A stretch of DNA of 62,705 nt from Microbacterium sp. APC 3901 (GTDB lineage Bacteria > Actinomycetota > Actinomycetes > Actinomycetales > Microbacteriaceae). The position numbers and the translations under genes were made by a program. The notes beneath the pieces are model-generated. The model made no database searches. It had not been told where the DNA came from and saw only the letters and a list, made by a program, of their open reading frames with translations. Positions 43,162-52,137 of this stretch are shown one piece after another. The stretch lies in NCBI RefSeq assembly GCF_030407765.1, contig NZ_JASDCU010000019.1, positions 1-62,705 on the forward strand. Direction: 5' to 3'. Positions within the stretch are counted from its first letter, which is position 1, and every line of letters starts with the position of its first letter.

Positions 43162-43743
43162 TCACTCCTCAACGTCGGGCGTGTTCTGCTTCTTCTTGCG
43201 CTTGGCCTTCGCGCGCTGCAGAGACGACAGAGCCTGCAGATCGACGAGGCGCAGGGCCTGCATCCGCGCCTCGCGCATGCGCTCGTAGTCGGGGTCCTGA
43301 TCGGGCCGCATGCCTTCGACACGCAGTCGGCGATCGAGGTTGTGCCGCACGTCGGCCCAGGCGCCCTCGCGCGCCTCTTCGACGATGACGCGCAATGCCG
43401 CCTCGTCCTCCATCATGTCGCGCAGCTTGGTCGCGACCCCATGCGACTGCTTGGCCCGTCGACGCAGGTTGCGCACGTCGCGGTCCCGGTAGTCGTGGGT
43501 GCCCGAGGGGTCGGAGTGACGCCCGCGGGCGCGCTTGCGCAGCTCGGTCAGGTTGCGCTCGACCTCTTCGGACTCCTCGGCCATCGCCCGCAGCGCCTCG
43601 CGCGCGTCGGCGATGTACTTGTCCGTGTCGAAGACGCCGTTCTCGGCGATCGTGCCGATGAGGATGTGGTTCTTCACGGCGAGGCGCGCCGCAGCGGTCG
43701 CGATCGCGACGCCTTCTGCGATGGCATCTGCAGTTCGTCCCAC
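43162..43743 (-). CDS. Conserved helical protein upstream of tRNA-Arg
   Basis: A 193-residue, highly charged, mostly helical protein with no signal peptide or membrane segment. Arg/Glu-rich coiled stretches (about 50-190) and a Lys-rich tail (AKAKRKKKQN) suggest nucleic acid or ribosome contact. GTG at 43743 has AGGAGGTAGCG immediately upstream, the best ribosome site in the neighbourhood, so the longer frame to 43845 is rejected. I do not recognise its family; homologues in related genomes are sometimes labelled asparagine synthase, for which I see no support. Confidence 0.7.
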   Translation of the reverse strand: MGRTADAIAEGVAIATAAARLAVKNHILIGTIAENGVFDTDKYIADAREALRAMAEESEEVERNLTELRKRARGRHSDPSGTHDYRDRDVRNLRRRAKQSHGVATKLRDMMEDEAALRVIVEEAREGAWADVRHNLDRRLRVEGMRPDQDPDYERMREARMQALRLVDLQALSSLQRAKAKRKKKQNTPDVEE

Positions 43744-43871
43744 CGCTACCTCCTTGCTTCGAGCGTACCGGTATCGCTCTCGGTTGCAGTGGGCCAGAAT
43801 GGATCGGAATCGGGTCTCGATGACCTGCTCCACGACCGGCTGCATTCGCGATCGCCGCCAGGAGGGATGCG

Positions 43872-44711
43872 ATGAAGCGTCTCACGCTCACCGGAAGCAC
43901 GACGGTCATCACCGGCGCTGCGAGCGGGATGGGCGCGGACATCGCCCGTCTGCTGGCTCGCAGACGGGTGCATCTGGCGCTCATCGACCACAACGCCGAC
44001 GGACTCGCTGCCCTGGCGTCCGAGCTCGAGGGCGCCACCGTCACCACGCACGTCGTCGACCTGCGCGACGACGACGCCGTCTTCGCCACAGCCGACGAGA
44101 TCACCGCAGCGCACCGGCGTGTGAACGCCCTGATCACGTGCGCAGGCTCGTCGATGCTCGGCGATCTCGATCAGCTGACCATGGAGGAGATGCGCTGGCT
44201 GACCGATGTGAACCTCTGGGGAACCGTGTCGATCACGAAGGCGCTGCTGCCTGCCCTGCGTTCGACCCACGCCGCGCACATCACCCATCTCGCGAGCGTG
44301 TACGCGCTGGCCGCACCGGCAGGACGCATCCCCTACTCGCTGAGCAAGTTCGCCGTGCGCGGGTTCTCCGAGGCGTTGCGACACGAACTCGAGGGCACCT
44401 CGGTGACGGTCGGTGCCGTGTACCCAGCGGGCGTGCGCACGGGCATCATCCTGCACGGACGCTATGCCGCAGCGATAGACCCGGCGATCGCCGCCCGTGC
44501 CGCAGCCGCACAGGCGGCGATGTACCACACCGAGCCAGCGGATGCCGCCGCGCTGATCGTGCGGGCGACGGAGCGTCGCCGCGCGCGCACGATGGTCGGG
44601 CGGGAGGCGCGGCTGATCGATGTGCTCGCCCGCCTCGCACCGACGGGCTACTGGCGCATCATGCGCCGACCTCTGCGCGAGGCGATCGACACGACCACCC
44701 CGATCGTCTGA
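43872..44711 (+). CDS. Short-chain dehydrogenase/reductase
   Basis: A 279-residue classical SDR. TGAASGMG (cofactor glycine motif), TCAGSS (NAG position), LASVY with the catalytic Ser and YSLSK with Tyr and Lys are present; VYPAGVRTG follows. The Asp in ALIDHN after strand 2 favours NAD over NADP. AGGAGGG stands before the ATG. Substrate unknown. It converges on a secreted HExxH protein gene with a one-base gap. Confidence 0.92.
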   Translation: MKRLTLTGSTTVITGAASGMGADIARLLARRRVHLALIDHNADGLAALASELEGATVTTHVVDLRDDDAVFATADEITAAHRRVNALITCAGSSMLGDLDQLTMEEMRWLTDVNLWGTVSITKALLPALRSTHAAHITHLASVYALAAPAGRIPYSLSKFAVRGFSEALRHELEGTSVTVGAVYPAGVRTGIILHGRYAAAIDPAIAARAAAAQAAMYHTEPADAAALIVRATERRRARTMVGREARLIDVLARLAPTGYWRIMRRPLREAIDTTTPIV

Positions 44712-44712
44712 T

Positions 44713-45576
44713 TCAGCGGACCGCGCCGACCCAGATCCCCGACGCCCACGCCTGCTGTTCACTGTCGCACCCGACGGCCCCGGGGTAGCCGCGCACGACC
44801 GCCATGCAGTTCGCGAGGAACTCGGGGTCGCCCCCGAAAGACGAGCGGTAGACGCCCGACGAGGTCAGCGCACCCCAGACCCGGAACTGATGGATATGGG
44901 CCAGCTCGTGCGCCATCGCCCAGTTCAGCTGGTCGACGCTCCAGTCGACGATGTCGGCGCGGTACTTGATGTATCCGCTGCCGTTCGCGCATGCCGGTGC
45001 GGTCCCTCCCGCACACGAGGCCGATTCGTAGAGGCCGACGCCCGCGCCGCCGACACGGTCGAGGGCGGCGCGCACCCGTGCGAATCCGTCCGGTCCGCTC
45101 GATGACCAGGCCGGGCCTGAGGGCGCCGCATACTGCGTCGCCTCCCAGCTCCCGACGTCCTGCCCGACCCTGTCGATGAGCGCGTGCACCGTGGCGGTGG
45201 CGGCGATGACCGTGGCCGGGTCCTTCCGCTCGGCGAGCACGGACGCCTGAGCCGACATCGCCGCCGCGCGGTGCGCCGACGTGTCGATCTTGCCGTCGGC
45301 TCCCGCCATGGCCTCGCGCAGCGCGGTGATCTCGACGACGAACGCGGGCCGCACCTCGAGCACGGCGGCGCGCGCAGCAGCGTCTTTCTCGGCGATCGCG
45401 ATCGACCCTTCCAGGTGATCCGTGCGCATCTGCGCCGTGAGGGTCGACTGCGCGAGCGACTGCAGCTCGGCGATCGCCGCCGCCCTGTCCTCGTCGAGAG
45501 CGGCAGCGCGCGCGACCACGCCCGCAGCCAGCATCAGTGCGGCGACCATGGCGACGGAGAGGACCCGCCGGATCAC
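44713..45576 (-). CDS. Secreted HExxH-containing protein
   Basis: A 287-residue protein with a signal peptide (about 1-25, ending ARAAA), a helical N-terminal region (about 27-110) and a C-terminal domain with MAHELAHIHQF (zinc-protease motif HELAH) plus an acidic FGGDPEFLANC about 30 residues later that could supply the third ligand. Cysteine pairs (SCAGGTAPAC; NCMAVV...GC) suggest disulfides, fitting an extracellular site. The next gene upstream, a small coiled-coil membrane protein, is 10 bp away. It could be a peptidase of the cell wall zone; activity is inferred from the motif. Confidence 0.75.
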   Translation of the reverse strand: MIRRVLSVAMVAALMLAAGVVARAAALDEDRAAAIAELQSLAQSTLTAQMRTDHLEGSIAIAEKDAAARAAVLEVRPAFVVEITALREAMAGADGKIDTSAHRAAAMSAQASVLAERKDPATVIAATATVHALIDRVGQDVGSWEATQYAAPSGPAWSSSGPDGFARVRAALDRVGGAGVGLYESASCAGGTAPACANGSGYIKYRADIVDWSVDQLNWAMAHELAHIHQFRVWGALTSSGVYRSSFGGDPEFLANCMAVVRGYPGAVGCDSEQQAWASGIWVGAVR

Positions 45577-45586
45577 GGAGACCGCC

Positions 45587-45832
45587 TCATGGCAGGAGAC
45601 CCGAGGTGTCGGAGAGCAGCGTCTCCTGTTCGGCGATGGCCGTGCGCAGCGCGATCAGCCGCTCTGCGAGCCGAAGATTCGCCTCTCGTGCGACGTCGAG
45701 CCGCTCCTCGGCCTCGACCACGGCCGCCCTCGCCTCGTCACGCGCCTCGACGCGGTGCTGATCGGCGACCGCGATGAGCACCGTTCCACCGAGCAGCAGC
45801 AGGCCCCCGGCGATCACGGCGACGGCTCTCAT
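45587..45832 (-). CDS. Small membrane-anchored coiled-coil protein
   Basis: An 81-residue protein: one N-terminal membrane helix (about 3-22) and a heptad-rich coiled coil (about 28-72, with EARDEARAAVVEAEERL). FtsB/DivIC-like in outline but not recognised as such. It lies 10 bp upstream of the secreted HExxH gene and is probably cotranscribed, so it might hold that protein at the membrane or regulate it. Confidence 0.65.
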   Translation of the reverse strand: MRAVAVIAGGLLLLGGTVLIAVADQHRVEARDEARAAVVEAEERLDVAREANLRLAERLIALRTAIAEQETLLSDTSGLLP

Positions 45833-45944
45833 ATCGCTCCCCAGGACACGACTTTCCGGAACGATTCCGTAGGGCCAATATATCCTCGCCGGAGATGACT
45901 CTCCAGACCGCTGCGGCCCTCTCGACGCAGGGCAGTCCGGATGC

Positions 45945-46604
45945 TTACGCCGAGAAGGCCTGATCGGTCAGGCGCCGTTCCGCAGCCTTCTGGCCGCTGG
46001 CGAGGTGGCGGGGAATCATCCAGCGGAGAGTCTCAGTGTCACGAGCCTCGACCGCTTCGAGGATCAGGCGATGCTCCTCAGCCATCGCGAGCAGATCGTC
46101 GTGCTGACCGAAGAGCCAGCGCAGGCGCGTGACGAAGACCGCGATGAGCTCGCCGAGCATCTCATTGCCCGCGAGCTCGGCGGAGATCTCATGGAACTCG
46201 CCCGCCGCGATGCGGGCCGGTTCGACCTCACCGGCGGATGCGGCTGCGAACTCGCGCTCGTACGCGGCCCGGAGCCGCGCGATGCCCTCGTCGGTGTGGC
46301 GCTCGGCGGCGAAGACGAAGATCAGCGTCTCGATCGCCTCGCGGACCTCTCCGAAATCCTGGATGTCGCGATGCGTGAACTCACGCACGACGGCCCAGGT
46401 CCGCGGGCGCGCGACGACCACTCCTTCACTGACCAGAGTGCGGATCGCCTCACGCACGGGCAGCCGCGACACGTTGAGCTCGGCCGCGATGTCCCGTTCG
46501 ATGAGACGTGATCCCGGGGCGCGCCGACCGAGCACGATGTCATCGCGAAGAACGCGCGTCACTCGCACCGACTCGAGTTCGCCGGTAGTCCCCACCCCCG
46601 CCAT
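45945..46604 (-). CDS. GntR-family regulator (FadR/FCD subgroup)
   Basis: A 219-residue regulator: N-terminal winged helix (about 15-75; LIERDIAAELNVSRLPVREAIRTL) and an all-helical FCD domain with the metal/acid ligand-binding histidines in FHEISAEL and EEHRLILEAV. Start ATG at 46604 is exactly 6 nt after CATAAT, with -35 TTGTCG at a 17-bp spacing, so the transcript is leaderless. A TTGG-TATC-CCAA repeat just upstream of the -35 is its likely operator. It has no obvious metabolic partner; the F420 reductase-like gene is 142 bp away. Confidence 0.92.
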   Translation of the reverse strand: MAGVGTTGELESVRVTRVLRDDIVLGRRAPGSRLIERDIAAELNVSRLPVREAIRTLVSEGVVVARPRTWAVVREFTHRDIQDFGEVREAIETLIFVFAAERHTDEGIARLRAAYEREFAAASAGEVEPARIAAGEFHEISAELAGNEMLGELIAVFVTRLRWLFGQHDDLLAMAEEHRLILEAVEARDTETLRWMIPRHLASGQKAAERRLTDQAFSA

Positions 46605-46641
46605 GCCGGAATTATGTCACTCGGGGACGCGTCCGACAAGT

Positions 46642-46653
46642 TTGGTATCCCAA
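46642..46653 (-). promoter_or_regulatory. GntR-type operator at its own promoter
   Basis: TTGG-TATC-CCAA, close to the TTGGTATACCAA-like sites of FCD regulators, lies just upstream of the -35 (TTGTCG). Its place outside the promoter core suggests activation or mild autoregulation. Confidence 0.5.
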
Positions 46654-46700
46654 CGGCGCACATATATTACGGCGGTGGCGCTTCGTCGAACTGCGGAGAC

Positions 46701-46738
46701 GAGTGAGGAGCGCATGCGTCGGCATCCGCTCCTCACTC
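46701..46738 (-). terminator. Terminator hairpin after the reductase gene
   Basis: GAGTGAGGAGCG and CGCTCCTCACTC pair perfectly (12 bp) with a 14-nt loop, 8 bp after the stop of the gene at 46746. Confidence 0.85.
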
Positions 46739-46745
46739 TCCTGCG

Positions 46746-47387
46746 TCAGGGCAGACGGTTCGCGATGGCGAGGTTGGCCTTCAGCTCGTCGGCGTTCTGG
46801 CGCACGACGTACGCCGGGCGATCACGCTCGACTCGCCAGGATTCGCTGAGCGGGCCGACGTTGACCGTGTCGAATCCTGCCTCTTCGTAGAAGCGGGTGA
46901 TGAAGGCGACCGCCTCGGCGTCGTCACCGGCCGTGGCGAGCGCGCGCCGATCGGGGGTGCCCGCCGGAGAGCCGTCGGTCGTGATGTCGGCCGCGAAGAT
47001 GTGGTTGAACGCCTTCGCGATGCGTGAGGTGGGCAGCTGCGCCTGCAGAAGCTCCGATGTGGTCGTCTCGCCCTTGTCGAGGGCGTCGATGTGTCCGTCG
47101 CGCTCGAAGTAGTAGTTGTTCGTGTCGAGCACGATCTTGCCCGCAAGCTGCTCGACGGGCAGCCGGTCGATCTTGCCGAGCGGCACCGTGACGACGACGA
47201 CGTCGCCCGCGGCTGCAGCGTCGGCGGCAGTCGCGGCCGACGCGCGATCTCCGAGTTCTGCGACGAGGTCCGCGAGGGTCTCCGGTCCGCGCGAGTTCGC
47301 GATCACGACGTCATAGCCGTTGGCCACGGCGACCCGTGCGACCTGGCTGCCGATCTGTCCTGCACCGATGATTCCGAGAGTAGTCAT
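46746..47387 (-). CDS. NADPH-dependent reductase of the F420/NPD family
   Basis: A 213-residue protein with an N-terminal Rossmann motif LGIIGAGQIGSQVARVAVANGYDVVIANSRG; the Ser-Arg after strand 2 suits NADPH. AFNHIFAADITTDG and GRALATAGDDAEA-like phrases match the NADPH-dependent F420 reductase / NAD(P)-binding (NPD) group. The substrate need not be F420. Stand-alone, followed by a terminator. Confidence 0.82.
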   Translation of the reverse strand: MTTLGIIGAGQIGSQVARVAVANGYDVVIANSRGPETLADLVAELGDRASAATAADAAAAGDVVVVTVPLGKIDRLPVEQLAGKIVLDTNNYYFERDGHIDALDKGETTTSELLQAQLPTSRIAKAFNHIFAADITTDGSPAGTPDRRALATAGDDAEAVAFITRFYEEAGFDTVNVGPLSESWRVERDRPAYVVRQNADELKANLAIANRLP

Positions 47388-47444
47388 TCTCGGACCAACG
47401 CCTGCTCGGCGCTGCTATTCCCATGTCACACCGCGTGTCGCCGA

Positions 47445-48389
47445 TCACACCGCGAGCAGGAAGCGCTCTTCGATCCGGTGGTAGCCGAGACTCTCGTAGA
47501 GGGTGATCGCCGAGGTGTTGAAGCCGAAGACATGCAGCCCCATCGAGTCGGCACCCAGTCGCGCCGCTTCGCGCTCAGCTGCGAGCATGAGGTCGCGACC
47601 GTAGCCCTTGCGGCGCTGATCGCCTGCGATCTCGATGTCGAGGATGAACGTGTGCGGGCGTCCGCCTCGGCGGCGGATGCCGATCCACAGCACCCCGACC
47701 TCGGCGCCGTCCACATGGGCGGTGAACAGCTCCTGCCCCTCTGAAGCGATGCCGTCGGGGAGCTCGAGCTCCATCTGCCGGTGCGACTCGACCGCCGCGT
47801 CCGCCGCCGAATAGCGACCGGATGCCACGAGGTCGGCGGCGAAGGCCGCCTCGGATGCCGAGGCGAAGCTCGTGAAGCGCTCGGGAGTCATCGGCGTCAC
47901 GACGAGCCCACCGGGCGCGCGGGGCTCGCGCGACGGGAGCGGTTCGAGAAGCATCCGGATCGACGCGACCTCGAACCCTCGCCCCTCGACGAAGGCTCGG
48001 CCCGTGATGTCGGACGAATGCAGCGCGATGCTGAGGCGACCGACCTGCTGCCTGCGGGCCAACGACCTGAGCTCGTCGAGCAGGTCGTCGAGCTGTCGTC
48101 GACTCGGCTCGATCGCGAACGCGAGATCGACGATGATCAGCACCCCGTTGTTCGCGGCGAGCCAGACCGTGCCGACGCGGGCCCCGCCGTCATCGATCGT
48201 GAGGATGAGCGAGGTCTGGGTCTCATGGCCGGCCGGGAGCAGATCGTCGAGGACCGCGTCGACATCCGAGACGGCGTCCCCGCCGACGTGCATCCCCGAC
48301 TCCTGTCGCAGAGTCACCAGGCGTGCCCGGGTGGCATCGCGCCAGTCGTCGAAGCGGTCGGCGCTGAGCGGATTCAGATCAACAGGCAT
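47445..48389 (-). CDS. Double GNAT-domain acetyltransferase
   Basis: A 314-residue protein with two GNAT folds in tandem. The C-terminal copy is complete: FILDIEIAGDQRRKGYGRDLMLAAEREAARLGADSMGLHVF with the CoA motif QRRKGYG, then YESLGYH. The N-terminal copy lacks a clear CoA loop and may be structural. ATG at 48389 lies 6 nt after CAGGAT; the GTG at 48404 is less likely. Just downstream of sufU on the same strand with a 31-bp gap, but not clearly part of that operon. Confidence 0.8.
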   Translation of the reverse strand: MPVDLNPLSADRFDDWRDATRARLVTLRQESGMHVGGDAVSDVDAVLDDLLPAGHETQTSLILTIDDGGARVGTVWLAANNGVLIIVDLAFAIEPSRRQLDDLLDELRSLARRQQVGRLSIALHSSDITGRAFVEGRGFEVASIRMLLEPLPSREPRAPGGLVVTPMTPERFTSFASASEAAFAADLVASGRYSAADAAVESHRQMELELPDGIASEGQELFTAHVDGAEVGVLWIGIRRRGGRPHTFILDIEIAGDQRRKGYGRDLMLAAEREAARLGADSMGLHVFGFNTSAITLYESLGYHRIEERFLLAV

Positions 48390-48420
48390 GATTCCATCCT
48401 GCACCGCACGGCGCCGATGC

Positions 48421-48855
48421 TCACGCCTTGTGGAGCGCGTCCTCCGCCGCGACCCACGCCAGCATGGCGCACTTCACCCGAGCCACGTAACGCGAGACGC
48501 CCCCGAGCGCGGCCGCGTCACCCAGCAGTTCTTCATCCGGCTCGATCTTGCCCCGCGAGCGCATCGCCTCGCGGAAGGCGGCGATGCGGATCTCGAGTTC
48601 GTCGACCGTCAGCCCCTCGGCGAGCTCGGCCAGCAGCGAGGCGGATGCCTGCGAGATGGCGCAACCATGGCCCTCCCACGCGATCGCCTCGATGCTGCCG
48701 TCAGCATCACGGTGCACCTGCAGGGTGACCTCGTCGCCGCACGTCGGGTTCACCTGGTGCGACTGCGCCGCGATCTCGCCCCGCAACCCGAACCCGTGCG
48801 GGGTGCGGGAGTGGTCGAGGATGAGTTCCTGATACAGGTTCTGCAGGTCGCTCAT
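48421..48855 (-). CDS. sufU: Iron-sulfur cluster scaffold/sulfur acceptor SufU
   Basis: A 144-residue SufU protein that takes sulfur from SufS. The three conserved cysteines lie in NPTCGDEV, GHGCAISQAS and VKCAMLAW, and Asp in the CGDE motif completes the zinc site. It overlaps sufS by four bases (ATGA), so expression is coupled. The rest of the suf operon (sufBCD) is not in the window. Confidence 0.93.
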   Translation of the reverse strand: MSDLQNLYQELILDHSRTPHGFGLRGEIAAQSHQVNPTCGDEVTLQVHRDADGSIEAIAWEGHGCAISQASASLLAELAEGLTVDELEIRIAAFREAMRSRGKIEPDEELLGDAAALGGVSRYVARVKCAMLAWVAAEDALHKA

Positions 48856-50174
48856 GCGCCCCTCCGGAAGAATTCGATCGCACCTTCGACGCCCTCGATC
48901 ACGGCGTCCACCTCGGCCTCGGTCGTGTACAGATATGCGCTCGCCCTGGTCGACGAGGTGATGCCGAGACGACGATGCAGCGGCTGCGCACAGTGGTGTC
49001 CCACGCGCACTGCGATGCCCCGGTCGTCGAGGAACTGCCCCACGTCGTGCGAGTGGATGCCGTCGACGTCGAAGCTCGCGAGCCCGACGCGCGGCAGGTC
49101 GATCCCGGCACCGAGCACGCGAACCCCGTCGATGGCCGTGAGCCCCTCGACGAGTCGCCTGCCGAAAGCCGCCTCGTGTGCGGCGATGCGCGGCATGCCC
49201 ACCGCGGTCAGATAGTCGATCGCCGCGGCGAGCGCGACCGCCTGCGAGACCCGCTGGGTGCCGGCCTCGAACCGCTGCGGCGGCGGCAGGTAGGCGGCCT
49301 CCGTCGTGGTGACCGTCGTGATCATCGAACCGCCCGTGAGGAACGGCGGCATGGCCTCGAGCAGTTGACGTCGCCCGTAGAGGGCGCCGATGCCGGTGGG
49401 ACCGAGCATCTTGTGCCCCGACAGCACGGCGAAGTCGACGTCGAGCGCGCGCACGTCGAGCGGCAGGTGAGGTGCCGACTGACAGGCGTCGAGCACGACC
49501 ATGGCGTCGACCGCGCGGGCCAGTGCGACGAGCTGCGCGACGGGGTTGATCACACCGAGCACGTTCGACACATGGGTGAACGCAACGAGCTTGGTGCGCT
49601 CGGTGATGAGGGCGGCGGCGGCATCGAGTCGGAGGGCGCCGTCATCATCGAGCGGTATCACCCGCAGGGTCGCTCCCGTGCGGGCAGCGAGCTCCTGCCA
49701 CGGGATGAGGTTCGCGTGGTGCTCCATCTCGGTGGTGACGATCTCGTCGCCCTCGCGCAGTCGAAGGCGCTCGGCGGCCGCTCCCCCGCGTCCGAGGGAC
49801 GCGTTCGAGAGCGAGTAGGCGATGAGGTTGAGGGCCTCGGTGGCGTTCGACGTCCACACGATCTCGCCCTCGTCGGCGCCCACGAACCGGGCGACGGTGG
49901 CACGGGCATCCTCGAACACCTCGGTGGCCTCGGCGGCGAGAGTGTGCGCTCCGCGATGCACGGCGGCATTCAGCGTCGAAGCGAACTCGCGTTCTGCGTC
50001 GAGCACGGCGAACGGACGCTGCGAGGTGGCACCCGAATCCAGATACATCAGGGGATGCCCGTTGACCTCGGCGCGCAGGATCGGGAAATCCTCGCGGAGG
50101 CGCCGCACCTCGCCATCGGTCAGAGCGCCACCCCCTGGTGGTGCGATCACGTCGGATTCGCGAGAGATGCTCAT
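48852..50174 (-). CDS. sufS: Cysteine desulfurase SufS
   Basis: A 440-residue PLP enzyme that removes sulfur from L-cysteine and passes it to SufU. The PLP lysine is in SGHKMLGPTGIG, the PLP contacts in TEMEHHANLIPW and LDACQSAPHLPLD, and the catalytic Cys in VGHHCAQPLHRR. ATG with AGAAGG upstream; 4-bp overlap with sufU. The upstream neighbour is the tail of the fused sigma factor gene, 58 bp away. Confidence 0.95.
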   Translation of the reverse strand: MSISRESDVIAPPGGGALTDGEVRRLREDFPILRAEVNGHPLMYLDSGATSQRPFAVLDAEREFASTLNAAVHRGAHTLAAEATEVFEDARATVARFVGADEGEIVWTSNATEALNLIAYSLSNASLGRGGAAAERLRLREGDEIVTTEMEHHANLIPWQELAARTGATLRVIPLDDDGALRLDAAAALITERTKLVAFTHVSNVLGVINPVAQLVALARAVDAMVVLDACQSAPHLPLDVRALDVDFAVLSGHKMLGPTGIGALYGRRQLLEAMPPFLTGGSMITTVTTTEAAYLPPPQRFEAGTQRVSQAVALAAAIDYLTAVGMPRIAAHEAAFGRRLVEGLTAIDGVRVLGAGIDLPRVGLASFDVDGIHSHDVGQFLDDRGIAVRVGHHCAQPLHRRLGITSSTRASAYLYTTEAEVDAVIEGVEGAIEFFRRGA

Positions 50175-50232
50175 CCTTCTAGCTTCTCATCTGACGCACC
50201 CCGCGGGGCGCCCTTGGCGTCGGCGGCGACGG

Positions 50233-52137
50233 TCAGGGCAGGACGAGGATGTGGTCCGTGTCTGCGAGTCCGAGGTCTCCCGTCGCCGGGTCGATATAGC
50301 GCAGCGTGACCCGATGGAGTCCGGGCCGGATGTCGACGAACGACACGATGGTCGCAGCATCCGTCAGCACCACGGTCGTCGCCGGGCCCCCGTCGATGGA
50401 CACGGATGCCGTCGAGCCGGCGACGCCGCGGACATCGAGCGCGAGGTCATCGCGCTTGCCGTCGCCATCCGCATCCGTGCGGAAGATGACGCCATCCGAG
50501 TCTTCGGCGAGCCCCGGCACGGGAAAGTAGGTGCGCCCGGTCGACTCGCTCACCGTCTGCTCGCCCGAGGTCGGCGAGGTATGCCGCATCGAGATCGATA
50601 TGCCCTGGTAGAGGGTGTCGACGTCGGGGCGCACCGCGAAGGTTCCGTCCGCAGCGACGAGCGCCGTGGCGATCACGCGTCCGGTCTCGTCGAGGATCTC
50701 GACTGCTGCGCCCGGTGTCCCGGTGCCGGTGATCGTCGGCGGAACACCCGTCGTCGGCAGGACGGGCCAGGAGATCGTCACCGGCAGCACGACCGGAGGA
50801 TCCACGACCGGAGGGTCCACGACCGGAGGATCCACGACCGGAGGGTCCACGACCGGAGGATCCACGACCGGAGGGTCCACGACCGGGGGCTGCTGCGCAG
50901 GGGCGGACGGCGGTACCGCCACGGGCGGCGTGCGCACGTCCCCCGGTGTCAGAGGCTCAGTGATGTCCGCAGGAACCTGTGGCACGTCAATCGGATCCAC
51001 GACGACCTCGCGTTCGCCCGGCTCCTCGGGGACGGGCGCGGGCGACTGCGGTTCGACGGGGGTCTCCGACTCGATGGGAGGTTCTGTCGGTGCCGGAGAT
51101 TCGGTCGGCGCGGGGGCCCCTGCCGATCCCGGCGATTCGATGGGAGCCGGCGATGCGACCACGAGAGCCGACGACTCGTCGGCATCCGGGCCCACCGGCG
51201 CCAGCTGCGCGGCGACCGCAGCGACAGCGACGACAGCCGTCGCCGCAGCGACAGATCCACCGACCACCAGCCATCGCGACGTGTCCCGGGGCATCCAGCC
51301 GGCCATGGAGGAAGCCACGGCCGGCGCGGGAGATCCAGCCGAATAGGCCGCCGCCGCCGGTCCACCGATGATCACCGGCAGCAGGACCGCCCGCAGCTTC
51401 GACGAAGCCCGCTCGATCTCGGCACTGGCCATCGTGCATCGGGCGCAGCGTTCGAGGTGCGCGTCGAAGCGCGCGCGGTCGGAGCGCGCCACATGGCGCT
51501 TCCGCCCCTGCGCCACGATCCGCTCACAGGTCCACCGGCACTCGGGGTCGCGTCCCGGTTCCTTGATGTGCGCCTGCAGCCACGCGAGCTTGAACCCCTC
51601 CCTCGCCCGCGCTGCCAGCACCGAGACGGCGTTCGGGGTCATGCCCATGAGCGGCGCGATCTCTCGCGGCTTCATGCCCTCGACCTCGAGGTACCAGAGC
51701 AGGGTGCGCCATCGCTCGGGAAGGTCCTTGAACGCCGCGGTCAGCAGCGCCTTGTCTGACAGCATGTCGAGCGAGTCGTCGGTGTGCTCGACCGGCAGCT
51801 CGTCGATGTACTCGAGGGCGACGACGTCCTTCTGCTTGCCGCCCCAGGTTGCGGCAGCACTGCGCACGGCAGCGAAGATGTACGGCCGGAAGGCGTCGGT
51901 CGGCCCGCCGCCGTTGCGGATCGCACTGAAGGTCTTGGCGAAGGCCTCGCTGACGAGGTCCTCCGGATCGATCGAGCTCGTGATCGACCGCGCGGCGCGA
52001 AGTGCGGCCGGCGAATGACGATCCCAGAGCACGCCGAAGGCGCTGCTGTCCCCCGAGCGGGTGGCGAGCACGAGCTCGTCGTCGCTCACCTCGGAGTCGG
52101 CCCGCGTGCGGGGCTCGCGCACAGTCGACGCGCTCAC
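50233..52137 (-). CDS. ECF sigma factor fused to anti-sigma, membrane and Ig-like domains, copy 1
   Basis: A 634-residue single-chain protein. Residues 15-190 are an ECF sigma factor (sigma-2 with DPEDLVSEAFAKTF; sigma-4 with WYLEVEGMKPREIAPLMGMTPNAV). Residues 200-250 carry CRWTC and the anti-sigma zinc motif H227-x3-C231-x2-C234. A membrane helix follows (about 289-311), then a Pro-rich stalk with six VVDPP repeats (about 418-449) and an outer Ig-like domain (about 465-634; TGTGTPGAAVEILDETGRV). It looks like a membrane-held sigma factor with its own outside sensor, as described for the ECF52/53-type groups. GTG start overlaps a short upstream frame. Paralogue at 53887. Confidence 0.85.
   Translation of the reverse strand: MSASTVREPRTRADSEVSDDELVLATRSGDSSAFGVLWDRHSPAALRAARSITSSIDPEDLVSEAFAKTFSAIRNGGGPTDAFRPYIFAAVRSAAATWGGKQKDVVALEYIDELPVEHTDDSLDMLSDKALLTAAFKDLPERWRTLLWYLEVEGMKPREIAPLMGMTPNAVSVLAARAREGFKLAWLQAHIKEPGRDPECRWTCERIVAQGRKRHVARSDRARFDAHLERCARCTMASAEIERASSKLRAVLLPVIIGGPAAAAYSAGSPAPAVASSMAGWMPRDTSRWLVVGGSVAAATAVVAVAAVAAQLAPVGPDADESSALVVASPAPIESPGSAGAPAPTESPAPTEPPIESETPVEPQSPAPVPEEPGEREVVVDPIDVPQVPADITEPLTPGDVRTPPVAVPPSAPAQQPPVVDPPVVDPPVVDPPVVDPPVVDPPVVDPPVVLPVTISWPVLPTTGVPPTITGTGTPGAAVEILDETGRVIATALVAADGTFAVRPDVDTLYQGISISMRHTSPTSGEQTVSESTGRTYFPVPGLAEDSDGVIFRTDADGDGKRDDLALDVRGVAGSTASVSIDGGPATTVVLTDAATIVSFVDIRPGLHRVTLRYIDPATGDLGLADTDHILVLP
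50791..50880 (-). repeat. 15-bp coding repeat, six units (three perfect 30-bp copies)
   Basis: Units alternate as GACCGGAGGATCCAC and GACCGGAGGGTCCAC; the 30-bp pair is repeated three times without a single change. It encodes the VVDPP stalk of the first fused sigma factor. The perfect identity points to recent expansion or ongoing slippage, and any change in number keeps the frame. Confidence 0.95.

Noticed and set aside
50791..50880. CRISPR-like regular repeats
   Set aside because: The units are contiguous, without spacers, in frame and encode VVDPP; no cas genes are present.
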